Assembly: GCA_027924585.1 (NCBI GenBank)
Contig: BSBM01000307.1
Span: 12,546,001-12,610,000, forward strand
DNA from: Larix kaempferi
Lineage: Eukaryota; Streptophyta; Pinopsida; Pinales; Pinaceae
Length of the DNA: 64,000 nt
Reading direction: 5' to 3'
The translations under genes and the position numbers were made by a program. The notes under the pieces were generated by a model. That model worked only from the letters and a program-made list of their open reading frames with translations, made no database searches and was not told the origin of the DNA. Positions 46,389 through 56,655 of this stretch are shown piece after piece. Each line of letters opens with the position of its first letter. Positions within the stretch are counted from its first letter, which is position 1.

Positions 46389-46817
46389 ATGGACTATCTT
46401 CCACCTCCTTACATTGGCTTCGCCGATGGAGCGATCCACTGGTCTCCCAACCTGGCTTCTGCAGCATGGGTCTTATATTCCCCTTCACATGAGTTGATTC
46501 AACTTAACGGAATATGTATAGGTGCTGCTACCAATAACCAGGCGGAGTATGATGCTATGACCAGTCTCTTGACTGCTGCCCTCCAGATGGGCATATGACA
46601 CCTTCATGTGTTCCTTGACTCCCAGCTACTTGTCTCCCAGCTCAACAACTGCTACCAGGTGCGTGATCCTTGCCTCTTTAGAAAATTCCTGCGCACAAAA
46701 CAACTCAACCGACAATTTGAATCCATAACATTCACCCATGTCCCAAGAGCTCAAAATAGTGTCGCAGATCAAATGGCTAACAACATCCTAGATTGGCACA
46801 TCAATCACACCATGTAA
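46389..46817 (+). pseudogene. Element C stand-alone extra RNase H after integrase
   Basis: 142 codons from an ATG at 46389, with a single TGA at 46597. All four acidic catalytic positions are kept: D in GFADGAIH, E in NQAEYDAM, D in FLDSQLLV and D in SVADQMAN. The ATG directly follows GATCACAG, preceded by pyrimidine-rich runs (about 46322-46375), a good plant 3' splice-site match. It differs from the RT-linked RNase H and is of the aRNH type. Because the RT-linked RNase H has lost catalytic residues, this domain is the likely working enzyme (inference). Its 3' flank is the hairpin array. Confidence 0.87.
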
Positions 46818-46885
46818 AACCTCCATCATGCATCATCATCCCATAACATCTCATAAAAATATATAAAACCCAAAAAGATTGCAAG

Positions 46886-47090
46886 GGGCATCCACGTGCC
46901 TATCATCACATAAACATTTGCATCCATGTGCAATAACAATAAAAACACATAACATACACAAGGGGCATCCATGTGCCCAACATCCTATACTACTTGCATC
47001 CACGTGCAGTACAAAGATATCACAAACCATAAGCGCATCCACGTGCGCACACTAAAATCATCATCGTAAAAAAGGTGCATCCATGTGCAT
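46886..47090 (+). other. Array of six covarying hairpins
   Basis: Six 16-base hairpins at 46886-46901, 46918-46933, 46963-46978, 46994-47009, 47033-47048 and 47075-47090. All share GCATCCAYGTGC in the middle. The two outer base pairs differ between copies but stay paired: GG/CT, TT/AA, GG/CC, TT/AG, GC/GC, GT/AT. The wobble pairs are G-U on the plus strand only. The array lies between the stop of the extra RNase H and the end of the antisense PMD gene. Confidence 0.72.
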
Positions 47091-47236
47091 ATATATATAT
47101 CAAAAAATGAATGTCAACATGCTATACATGTCCTGAGTATCCCTATACTCAGCCATACAAAAAATATCTATACATCCCTAAAGCCTCATAGAATACATGC
47201 CGAAGCTACAAAATCGGGGGGAGTCCCCTGCACTCC

Positions 47237-48592
47237 CTAATGAGAGTCATACCCTGCATCACTGCCTGCATCAACTGCCTCCGAGTCCTCCCCTCGATCC
47301 TCCTCCGACAACTCCTCATCTCCTGTGGGCTCATGTGCTCGTCCCCTATCCGCTAAGATGGCCACCTGGATCGCGATCGACCGAAACTCCTGTGGCGCCC
47401 TCAGACAGTCTTGGATCACCTCTGGATCCACATCCCGCCACCCGTCATCAGTCACTCCCAACAGCAACTGATCTAGCAGCATCCGTATGGAATCCAAAGT
47501 CCCCTCTACGTCCCACTGACGCACCTCCCCTCGGCTTGGTAAGGCTGGTACCGCCACATGTCCTCTGCGCGCTACATGCCCTGGAGGTGGTCTCAGGCCA
47601 ACATCTGTAGATCACCCATCAGTCAGTAACAGTATATCAAAAAACTATCATACATAAAACTTGACATTCATAATATACAAGTAAAATTACTATGTACCAT
47701 CTGGTCCCCATGCCTGTCCTGGCGCCCGTGGTGCCTCTAGATCCCCGGTGTAATCCATATCTCTATATGGAAAATCATCTAGTGTCAGTGGTATCTGTAG
47801 CCACTGCAGGTACAGCTCCTGCGTGAAATATCTACTAACCTCGCCGCCACCCCGGCGACGCATCATCTCCCCCCACCGCACCATGCGTGGCTCCCTCAGT
47901 CCTCTTGCCCTAACCAGCACCCGTGGCCGCAGTGTCGGTACCCGCTCCACGAAGAATGCACATAGAAAGGATCCATAACAGAATCCTTTGCCAGATTCCT
48001 TCACCGATGTTAGTTGCTGCTGCACATAGGTGACGAACATCTGGCCCCACGCATAGTAGACCCCATCCAGTACGCGCTCTACTAGCTGCAGCTGGCCCCC
48101 GGACACCTTTTCAGGTGACTGGGACCCCAACACATGAACTACGCATGCCGCAATGGCCTGTACTGATGGATCCTGTAAGTCCACCACCCGAAGTGCATTC
48201 CTATGCACCCTCGCCTCTGGAACACAGTACCGCTCTAGCATATCCTCCATATTGACATCCGCAGATACTCGCGGCTGCGTATCTGCCACTCTACCCAGAC
48301 ATGGAAATCCCGTCAGGAAGTATACATCTACCAGGGTAAGGTCCACCCTCTCACCCTGCACCCTAAACGCCTGAATATCCGGCTCCCAGAAACTCACTAG
48401 TCTGTTCAGCAGCAATGCTGCTGACCGCATCATAGGTACTTGCGCGAACTTCAGCAGTCCGCACAATCCCAACACGGACCGCACATGGCGATCCCTCCGG
48501 ATAACCGCTACTATCTCGTCCGGGACCTCCCACTCTCTCCATAGCACTAGCAGCATCCTGTCAATCACACAAGGCAAGCTCATCAGACTCAT
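47237..48592 (-). CDS. Antisense plant mobile domain (PMD) protein of element C, two exons
   Basis: Exon 1 is 48592-47698 and exon 2 is 47604-47237; the 93-base intron 47697-47605 has a GTACAT donor and a GATCTACAG acceptor. Splicing joins the frames to give about 420 residues without a stop. The PMD core is visible: RLVSFWEPDIQAFRVQGERV, LTLVDVYFLTGFPCLG and YGSFLCAFFVERV, then the RWGEMMRRRGGG region. Exon 2 is acidic at its end. Element B holds a divergent copy with the intron at the same place. PMD proteins include Arabidopsis MAIN-type silencing factors and domains captured by transposons. Unlike the pol genes around it, this ORF is intact. A first short exon upstream (before the GACAG at about 48557) is possible. 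Confidence 0.82.
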
Positions 48593-48669
48593 GTCAAAGA
48601 AGTAACCCTACCTTCAACCCTCCCTCGAGGAACCCTAAAAGCTTGATCCCAAAGGCAGCTTTAGGGCCC

Positions 48670-48900
48670 CTTACTGTGGTTTCCGACCGCGGCTATCAAG
48701 GCTACAGTCGTGGTCCAAAACCGTGCCTGTAGGAGCCGAAATCGCGACCCCAAACCACGTGTTCAGCCTCGGAACACGCGGTACTAGACCGTGTTTTCCG
48801 ACCTGAACCTCGCAGTCCCCAACCGCGTGATATACCCTGGAACCCGTGGTCTCCGACTGCGGTTCCATCCCCCAAACCCACGGTCCACCCCATGTGGACC
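48670..48900 (-). repeat. GC-rich repeat in the antisense gene leader
   Basis: Degenerate units of about 25-35 bases on the theme CCGACCGCGGTT/CCACGGT, in the predicted 5' untranslated region of the PMD gene. They resemble the sense leader repeat at 30415-30840. Confidence 0.55.
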
Positions 48901-49102
48901 GTACAACTACTCCCCTGGGACCCACTATCCTCCCCTGCACCCAAAGAAAATGCAGGTATGAGTTTGACGGAATACCTGTAACTCTCAGATCTGAAAATAG
49001 CCGATCGGATCGTCCAGAAATGCCACCTCAGCTCTGGTCCACTCTGATCACTAGTCAAAGTCAAATAGTACAAATGACACTTGTCATGTTGGACCCACTC
49101 AC

Positions 49103-49110
49103 TATTTATA
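49103..49110 (-). promoter_or_regulatory. Candidate TATA box of the antisense PMD gene
   Basis: TATAAATA on the minus strand about 510 bases upstream of the ATG at 48592, in an otherwise non-coding part of element C. It has the same sequence as the LTR TATA boxes. This is a candidate only; the transcription start is not known. Confidence 0.45.
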
Positions 49111-49945
49111 TTCCGTTGACTTTTTCTTGTTTTGGCCATTCTGAACCCATATGGAGTCCATTTTTCGAACCGTTTCCGCCACTGGAATCAGCACGACGAT
49201 ACCGTCATGATGGTCCACTTGTTTTCTTATTTTTTCCACATCAGTTTTTGAGCATTTTTTCGTCGACACTCATCGCCTCGATTTGCGTGCCTCTTCGGCC
49301 ATTATCCATTTTTTTTGACACTTTTTATATTGCCGAATTCATTTTTCCGAGATCATGATGATTCTTGAGATCATTTCTCACTCTCACTTGGTACAGTTTC
49401 AACATTGTGTCCCGACACCTTGCTGCCTCGGTTTGCGCACCACATCGGCCGCCATAGGATTGTTCCACATTTTTACATGAGCCATTCACTTCTGTCATAC
49501 TGCAATTATTTCGTTATTTTTCCACCATTCATTACCCCGCAAGGAGGCCCACCAGTGTTTCCCCCTACCCTCGTTCTTGGTCATCGTCAATGTTCCTTGA
49601 TTGACCACTTCCTCCTTGCCTGGCCATTCCTTTTGTTCGGTATAATTTTATCCCTTATTCGGGCCGGACAAGTCCTTTACGAAAAAGGCACTTAGGGAGT
49701 TTCTGTTAAGCTCTTTTCTGACTCCTAAAACAATGAAAAGATTGCCGAGCAATCTTGCTTCCTTTCATGCTCATTAAAGTACCTGAAAGGGCGTCTATCT
49801 GGTATAAGTTTAACCCTTTTCCGGACATGGTAGACTAATTACGAAAAAGGAATACTCTAGTCACACCGGCTAGAAGAGTTCTTCATTGCACCCTTTTATG
49901 CTTCTTTGGGCCTTGGAGACTAACACACGAAAAAGAAACCCCCTG
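49111..49945. other. Element C 3' region, part 1
   Basis: Non-coding sequence upstream of the antisense gene. Three phrases of the type ACGAAAAAGG with CTTAGGGAG or CTCTAGTC recur between 49675 and 49940. No gene recognised. Confidence 0.4.
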
Positions 49946-50147
49946 GAGTCTTCTTATCATTTTCAGACTCTCTAAAATTGAAAGCAACCACGAGCATGCA
50001 TTGTCCTGGGCTCGTGCAAATCCACACGACAGTACCATTCCATTATTTCAGAGTCTTCTTATCACTTTCAGACTCCTTAAAATTGAAAGTAATCACGAGC
50101 ATGAACTGTCCTGGGCTCGTATAAATCCACACGACAGTACCATTCTA
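49946..50147 (+). repeat. Direct duplication of 105 bp
   Basis: 49946-50050 and 50051-50147 share GAGTCTTCTTATCA, CACGAGCATG, GTCCTGGGCTCGT and CACACGACAGTACCATTC with a few substitutions. Confidence 0.9.
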
Positions 50148-51340
50148 CACACACTTCTTCTAGTTCCTTAACCCATGAAGAATTCCCCTCGTGCCTCCTG
50201 GCACTATGATCGATCATCTCGACTGCACCCCTGATCATGTTGCCTTTGTTCAGAGTATTCTGCAGTCTCCTGCCATTTTACACCAGCTTGAGTATCCCTC
50301 ATCCCAGTCACTATCCTTGATCCATTACAGCTATGATCCCTTTCCCATCAGTCAGTTTCATATGCTGCTCGATCATCCCCACCATCATACTCTAAACAAA
50401 GGACGTTTGAGTCCACCCACTCTACTTGCCCAGTTATCCCCCACAGTTTGTCAGTCCTACCATCAGTACTCTCACACTTCGGTTCTCCACCTCGCGCTCC
50501 TTTCAAGGAAACATCATTGCCTTGATAGTTGCAGGTCTCCCTCTGTCAACGATAGCCCCTCTATTCCAGAGGATCGACCTAGAGGTCCCTATGCCTTGGA
50601 CCCATCACCATCTGTGGTGAGTGCCTACGGACCATTTTGAGAGGAGTCATCATTGCCTCTCCGAGTGGTTGTTTCTCACATGCTTGACTTCAACACCTGG
50701 ATCGCATCGTTGAGAATCGCGCAGGGTATATATCCCTTCAGTTATTGGTCGAAGACCTCGGATTTCCCTCGACTGTAGCACATTGGTGAGTCCCTTCGGA
50801 ATGCTCAGTTATATGTTCCCGTGGATGTCCGGGTTGTGTTGGCGATTGTATTCGGAAGCCATCCAGTTATATGCTTCCTTGAGTACCCAGTTTAGTTCCA
50901 GTTCAGTGTACCATTGAGTGTATTCCCCTTGTCACTATGATCCAGCAGCTCATCAGTTCCTCTGGTACGACACTCAGTAGCACTGTTGTTATTCCAGTGT
51001 ATCAGTTCTTCAGCTCAGACATGGTCATCCCAGCAGTATGTCCCAGATTGGTGTTCCCTCTGCACCTTTATGATGTACACAGTGGTTTTCTATGTATCCT
51101 ACAGGTCCCCCTTTTCGGGCCTCACAGTTATTTTTTATATCTTGATACGAGCATGGGAATGCCTGCCTTATCCATATGATCAGATTATTCCTCATCCATT
51201 ATTGAGGTTATGTACTTTTAGTTTTTGCAGTTTGTTCGGGACCGTTGTTCCGGGCTCCAGTTTGTTTCTTCTCTTCTCCACACCCCAGGAAAACCATACA
51301 AGACTTATGATGTCTATCGGCCATACGATGAGCTCCTGCC
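50148..51340 (+). other. Element C 3' region, part 2
   Basis: About 1.2 kb before the polypurine tract. The frame 50191-50640 is open for 149 codons but has no motif and a His/Ser/Pro-rich composition, so I do not call it a gene. Confidence 0.4.
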
Positions 51341-51361
51341 CTCACACATCAGGGGGCAATC
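51341..51361 (+). other. Element C polypurine tract
   Basis: CACATCAGGGGGCAATC before the 3' LTR; it closely matches the tract of element B. Confidence 0.85.
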
Positions 51362-52111
51362 TGTTAACACCCAAAAAGTACTCACTACCTCATCTACCCC
51401 ATTACATGACTCATTTGTCCATATTTCCTACCATATCTACCTTCAAAACCTTAAAATCCCATCAAAAAAGCCTCCAAAAGGCCACAAAACCATCAAAAAA
51501 GCCTCCAAAAGGCTAAAAAACCCCTTTCCCCCCAAAAAATTATCCAAAATTCCTCCAAAATAGAAAAAACCCTTTAAAAAGGGAATAAAAAATATAAAAA
51601 AAAAGGAGAAAAAAGAGGAAAAAGGAGGAAAAAACCCTATACAGCTGACCTCAACCATATGGTTCCCAAAACCATGGGCCAGCACTCCACCACTAAAATC
51701 CTATAAATAGGTGATGGAGACCTCTCATTTCATATCCACAATCAAATACACCCTTACTCTGCCAAAATCACTCTTGAAACCCTAGCTCACCCTTGAGCTA
51801 CTTTCACCATTGAGTGCCCCTTTTGGCCCATTTCCACCATTTGGAGAAAGAGAAGGAGCAAAGTTGGAGTTTGGAGCAACCCTCTTGGATCATTGCAAGA
51901 ACTTCACCAACCTCTACACTTGAGGTAAAATTTTAATACAAAAGAAAACCATTTGTATTCCATGTTTTGTTATGTTTCTTAATGCTCATTCTAGTTTAGA
52001 ATTTGTATTGTTTTCTTACTTTAGTTTACTGTTTATTGAACTTCTACTAAGGAGTCCATTCTCCTTAGTAGGTGCTCATTTGCACAATCTAGGGTGAAAA
52101 CCCTAGGTACA
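51362..52111 (+). repeat. Element C 3' LTR
   Basis: 750 bases, TGTTAACACC to GGTACA, TATAAATA at 51702-51709. About 20 differences from the 5' LTR, against about three in the nested F, in line with C being older. Confidence 0.95.
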
Positions 52112-52116
52112 CTGGT

Positions 52117-52747
52117 ATTGTGAAAATTGTATACAATAATACAATAATTGTTTAGAGAATTCAAATTAACCAAGGTGGTCATTCGAATCATGCTCAAAGT
52201 CTATCTTGGACTACATTGGAGATATCATCCAGTTAGTAGTATCAGTCATAAATGGTAATAGTCAGTAAAGTGAGTCTAACTAAGTCTAACAGAACCATCT
52301 AGGCATAAATCAGGGGATGGAGAATCCAAGGAGGGCACATGATGCTATTAGAAGATCAAGTGTCACTCCAGAACTAGCTAAATAGGAGCTACAGGCAGTT
52401 AGCATGAGAAATCAGTGGAAGAACTGTTCAAACAATGCACTAACTGACTATCAGAATCCTAGTAGGTGAGCTAAGGCCTTCTAACTGAATGATAACTGGT
52501 GGGAGGTGAGAAAAGGTGCACATGTCATGCATACGAGTCAAATAGGGCGCATCAGGTAGGTAGGAGGGCTACTGGGGGCTGAAGACAAGCTCTAGGGAGA
52601 TGAAAATAGGCTCTAGGTGCTGGGAGGACCACCAAGATGATAACTGGATGCATGCATTTACATGCAAATGCATGCAAATGACTGGATGGATGCAAAATGC
52701 ATGCAAAAATGTAAATCTGAAAAAATGATGGTGAGAATATTCCAACA
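52117..52747 (-). repeat. Element G 3' LTR, inner part
   Basis: Continues the LTR cut at 29530 and ends at 52747 (minus-strand TGTTGGAATATT). It is followed at 52748-52765 by the minus-strand polypurine tract AACTTGAGGTGGGG. A cluster of ATGCATGCA (RY-like) repeats lies at 52647-52705. Confidence 0.93.
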
Positions 52748-53103
52748 CCCCACCTCAAGTTATACTATGAGGTAGTAACTGAAAACTAAAAAATAGGGCC
52801 CTAGTAACTGAGACCAAAGGTCACCCCGTACAATCAATCTAAATAAACTATTTGAGGAAAAGGGGAAACCCAGTGGGAAGAAATCCCTCCCTCAAAATTG
52901 ACTGAAGGATGCTAATGTAGTATATCATCACTCACCCTAGAAGGAGGCAAGTGTCCTTTTCCGAAGAAGGATCGATCAATCTAAAATGGATCAGTAATGT
53001 GAGAAGGATGAAACCTTCCATTCTGAAAATCTGATCTGGTTCTTCTATGATCATGTGGATCACCAACCAAATCACTGGCAGATCGAAGTGTAATGGCTTC
53101 CCA

Positions 53104-53712
53104 TCAAGGAAGAGGAGGATCATCAGGTTCTTGTGGATCTGGATCTCCCATTTGCTCATCTTCATCATCAGTTGCTAGATCTTCAGGTTCTTGTGGATCT
53201 GTATCTAGCATTCCCTCATCATCATCTCCATCTTCAGATTCTGAATCTAAAATCTCATGTGAAGAAGCTTCGCTCTCTTGCTCATCATCACTTTCAAACT
53301 CTGAATCTGAAATCTCATGTGAAAAAGCAAGTGAAACTGGCTCATCATCACTTTCAAACTCTGAATCTGAAATGTCATGTGAAAAGCCAAGTGAAACTAG
53401 CTCATCATCACTTCCAAACTTTGAATATGAAATGTCATGTGAAGGAGTTGTGCTCTCTTTCTCATCATCACTCAAAGGAGGAAAAAATCCAAAAATGTGA
53501 ATATCATGAAATTGTTTCAGAATGTGCATGTAGTTCTTTGATATCTCCTTTGAACCAACATAGGTGAGATCACTATCAAATGAACCAGGACATGATGATG
53601 ATGGATCTCCAACAAGATCACTAGTGGATGCAGTAGTGGTGGCCCACTTTTCCATAAGAGTTGAACCAATAGGTGCTAGATATTTAGGTTCTTGTGGATC
53701 TGGATCTAGCAT
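53104..53712 (-). pseudogene. Element G acidic repeat ORF
   Basis: A 202-codon frame without a stop. The central part is a 20-residue repeat of the type SHDISDSEFESDDEPVSLAF in about four copies (60-base DNA period, 53245-53470), followed by DPDPQEPEDLATDDEDEQ and DPDPQEPDD, which also begin the ORF. It sits where the integrase-RT hinge of a complete copia element would lie. I know no function; it is probably a hinge remnant shaped by slippage. Confidence 0.6.
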
Positions 53713-55215
53713 TCACACTTCTTCAAGAGTCCTCTTTTTCCCAATCTTCTTTGGTGAATCTTTTCCATTTGGAAGACCTTCAACCACATTTTGAGCTTGC
53801 AAGTTTTGCAAATGCTTGTATTTGAGATGAGATAGTCTACTCTCTTCATTTGCATGAGAGTGAAGAGAAGACTCCTTTGAGAGATGTAAGAAGTGTGAAA
53901 ACTCATAGAGTTTTGTCTTATGATTTGCAACTACTTTTGCAATGATTTTCCATAAAGCCATGTGTTGTACCTCGACTTCATTCGGAGAAAAGATCACTCT
54001 TTTGGGCTCTCCAATATGATTCATTTGGTACATTGAAAGTATATTTGCTACGAGAGAAGGAACATAAAGCACATAAAAAAAGTAGCCATGGTCAATATTG
54101 ATTCTTCCAATCCCTTAACAGGAGACTACTGAATCATTTCCCAACATGATGGAAGGGCCAACTGAGCATTCAAAGTTGGAGAAGAGATCTTTGGAGTAAG
54201 ACATATGTCTTGTTGCTCCTGAATCTATGATGAATGAATAATCTGTTGATGCTCTTTCCATGAGGGCATGCCATCTCCCTTTGTCCTCAAATCTAGAAGG
54301 TTCAGTATCAGTATCTTTCTTCCTTGCACATGCAGGTACAGGAATATTTTTCTTCTCAAGTAACTGAGCCATCAAGTCTATAGTCTTCTTCATACAAGAA
54401 CTCTCAGGATGATATCCTCGATGACAATATGTGCACTTGGATCTCTCTTTCTGAGATTGCTTGTTCTTCTTTGAGTTCGAAGCCCCATCTGACTGATATG
54501 GAACATCTTTTGGCTTTGTATCATTCGCTCTATTTTCAAAAAAAATTTGCTTGCCCTTTGCATTCGCTCTTTTGGCCTCGGTAGCTGTAAGGGATGAATC
54601 CAACTTTTGTTTGATCATTCCCATGGAGATTAACTTCTCCTCCTCTTGAGTAAGAGATTGGATGAAGTCATCAAGTGAGGGAAACTTACATTTTGGAATG
54701 GACATCTTAGCTGACTGAAATGTGGAGACAAAACCTGAGAAGTTTGGCCCCAATTTAGAGAGAATGGAAAGAATGAGTTGTTTGTCTTCTTTCACTATCT
54801 CATATCTCTTCAACTGTGAAATAAATATTTTGATCTTGGTTAGGAAAGCATTGATGGATTCGAAGCTTTCAGGACTCAATGAGATGAGTTCATTCTCCAA
54901 TTTATGACCTTTCATATCATCTTTCTATCCAAAGAGGGATTTGAGGTTGTCCCAAACCTATTTTGGAGATGTTAGATCGATGACATGGAAGTGAAGATCT
55001 TCAAAAATTGAGAGAAGAAGTAATCCTACTGCTTCATCAAGCCTATCCAAGTACTTGGATTTCTCTACGCACTGAGTGGTTCGAACATAGTTCCATTTAG
55101 TGTACTGGTGAAGCTCTTGGAACTCATGAAGAGAGCCATCTTAGCTTTCCATTCGACATAGTTGGAAGAGGTGAGTTTTAGATCCATCTAAACAGTGAAG
55201 GTCGAATTGAAGAAG
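53713..55215 (-). pseudogene. Element G gag, protease start and pre-integrase fragment
   Basis: Gag starts near 55215 and has stops near 55145, 54960 and 54927. The open part 54915-54115 gives gag C-terminus (the FESINAFLTKIKIFISQLKR block), a zinc knuckle CTYCHRGYHPESSC near 54435-54395, and the protease active site IIDSGATRHM near 54215. The fragment 54072-53713 is the protease end and pre-integrase region (LYVPSLVANILS and YEFSHFLHL). The rest of integrase, RT and RNase H are missing. Confidence 0.85.
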
Positions 55216-55502
55216 AATTCGAATGGGTGAATAAACCTGCAAAACAAGAAGATGTTTGTTGATGGGGATTCACTACACTTCGAATGAACACTACCTTAGG
55301 ACACCTGAGCACATATGACTAAGTCCTTCACACCTGGATAGACCTCACTCGATTGATCCAGTGAATTCAAGGTAATAGAACCAGGATTTGCTATGGAAAC
55401 TTAGAGGCTTCTAGTGCTCAGTGAAAGATAGATGCTCAAAGAAATGCTACAACTGCTGCTACTACAGCTGTTGCAATGGATGCAATTCGAATAGATTTTT
55501 TC

Positions 55503-55515
55503 TGCTCCGATACCA
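55503..55515 (-). other. Element G primer binding site
   Basis: Minus-strand TGGTATCGGAGCA directly after the 5' LTR. One base differs from the usual TGGTATCAGAGC of copia elements. Confidence 0.88.
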
Positions 55516-56286
55516 TGTTATAATCTGCAGTAGGATCTAACAGCTATAACAATCCTCACACAAACTCTCAAGAAGTTGCAAAGAAGAAGAGAAGAATGCA
55601 CTCAATAATCACTCATGAACACAGAAAATGGAGAATAGAAGTATCATACATCAGCTATGAGCTGGCACTGTGAAAACTGGATACAATAATAAAATAATTG
55701 TGTAGAGAATTCGAATTAACCAAGGAGGTCATTCGAATCATGCTCAAAGTCTAACTTGGACTACATTGGAGACATCATTCAGTCAATAGTATTAGTCATA
55801 AATGGTAATAGTTAGTCAAGTGAGTCTATCTGAGTCTAACAGAACCATCCAGGCATAAATCAGGGGATGGAGACTCCAAGGAGGGTGCATGAGGCTGTCA
55901 GAAGATCAAGTGGCACTCCATAACTAGCTAACGAGGAGCTACAGGCAGTTAGCATGAGCAATCAGTGGAAGAACTACTCAATCAATGCACTAACTAACTG
56001 TCAGACTCTTGGTAGGTGAGATAAGGTGCTCTAACTGAATGATAATTGGTGGTAGGTGAGCAAAGGCGCACATGTCATGCAAAAGAGTCAAATAGGGCAC
56101 ATCAGGTAGGTAGGAGGTCTACTGGGGCTTGAAGAGAGGCTCTAAGGAGCTGAAAATAGGTTCTAGGTGCTAGGAGGACCACCAAGATGATGACTGTATG
56201 CATGCAAATGCATGCAGATGACTGGATGCATGCAAAATGCATGCAGACATGCAAATTTGAAAAATGATGGTGAGAATATTCCAACA
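55516..56286 (-). repeat. Element G 5' LTR
   Basis: 771 bases, plus-strand ends TGTTATAATC and TTCCAACA. The partner, once element C is removed, is 782 bases. ATGCATGCA repeats at 56197-56245 match the partner. Confidence 0.93.
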
Positions 56287-56655
56287 TCAGTTACATTGAG
56301 ATCGACAGAGGTTGAGTACATCACAACTAGCATGGAATCATGTGAGGGAATGTGGCCGAGGAAGTTCCTCTCAGGGTTATTCAAGAATGAGTTGGAGATT
56401 ACTATAGTTCACTGTGACAATTAGAGTGTTATTAACATTTTTGCGAATCCAATGTTCCATGATAGGAGTAAGCACATTGAAATCCAGTATCACTTGCTCA
56501 GAGATTGTGTTAAGAGAGGAACCATTCAGTAGGAGTATATTCAGACAGATGAGCAGATGGCAGACATATTCACCAAGGCACTTTGAAAACTCAAGTTTGT
56601 GAAGTTCAGAGACAAGTTGTGGTTGCTACCGAATCCCTTCCTCATTGAGAGGGAG
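56287..56655 (+). pseudogene. Element D RNase H, second part, with polypurine tract
   Basis: Resumes the RNase H cut at 29379: TLRSTEVEYITTSMESCEGMW, then HCDN, FHDRSKHIEIQYHLLRD and TDEQMADIFTKAL. Three stops (in HCDN*S, IQ*EY, AL*KL). The tract ATTGAGAGGGAG at about 56644-56655 precedes the 3' LTR. Confidence 0.92.

Larger units (their letters stand above)
29531..52111 (+). mobile_element. Element C: Tat-like Ty3/gypsy retrotransposon, 22.6 kb with nested F
   Basis: LTRs 29531-30278 and 51362-52111, both TGTTAACACC...TACA, with TSD CTGGT (29526-29530 and 52112-52116). I count about 20 substitutions between the LTRs by eye. The order is PBS, GC-rich 32-bp leader repeat, gag, protease, RT, RNase H, integrase, stand-alone extra RNase H, hairpin array, antisense two-exon PMD gene, long 3' region, polypurine tract. 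Without F it is about 15.2 kb. Pol is one frame from 41222 to 46285 interrupted only by point stops. Confidence 0.93.
29380..56286 (-). mobile_element. Element G: internally deleted Ty1/copia retrotransposon
   Basis: Minus-strand element inserted into D's RNase H gene. 5' LTR 55516-56286, PBS 55515-55503, gag and protease (55215-54115), part of the integrase N-terminus, an acidic repeat ORF, a polypurine tract next to 52748, and the 3' LTR, which is itself split by element C. Flanks are TCATT (29375-29379) and TCAGT (56287-56291), one mismatch. Joining D across the site restores the RKQKS-VTLRSTE frame. Without C the element is about 4.3 kb and lacks most of integrase, RT and RNase H, so it was non-autonomous. 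Confidence 0.9.

Noticed and set aside
46886-47090. CRISPR-like array of short regular repeats
   Set aside because: Plant nuclear context, repeats of 12-16 bases, spacers of irregular length and no cas genes. The covarying stems fit hairpins better.
47197-47610. Plus-strand ORF opposite the PMD second exon
   Set aside because: Shadow of the antisense exon 2; Pro/Leu/His-rich with no motif.
48702-49139. Minus-strand 145-codon ORF upstream of the PMD gene
   Set aside because: It spans the GC-rich leader repeat and the predicted TATA region and has no PMD similarity; more likely leader sequence.
50191-50640. 149-codon ORF in the 3' region of element C
   Set aside because: No recognisable domain, biased composition, and an overlapping frame of similar quality; likely chance.
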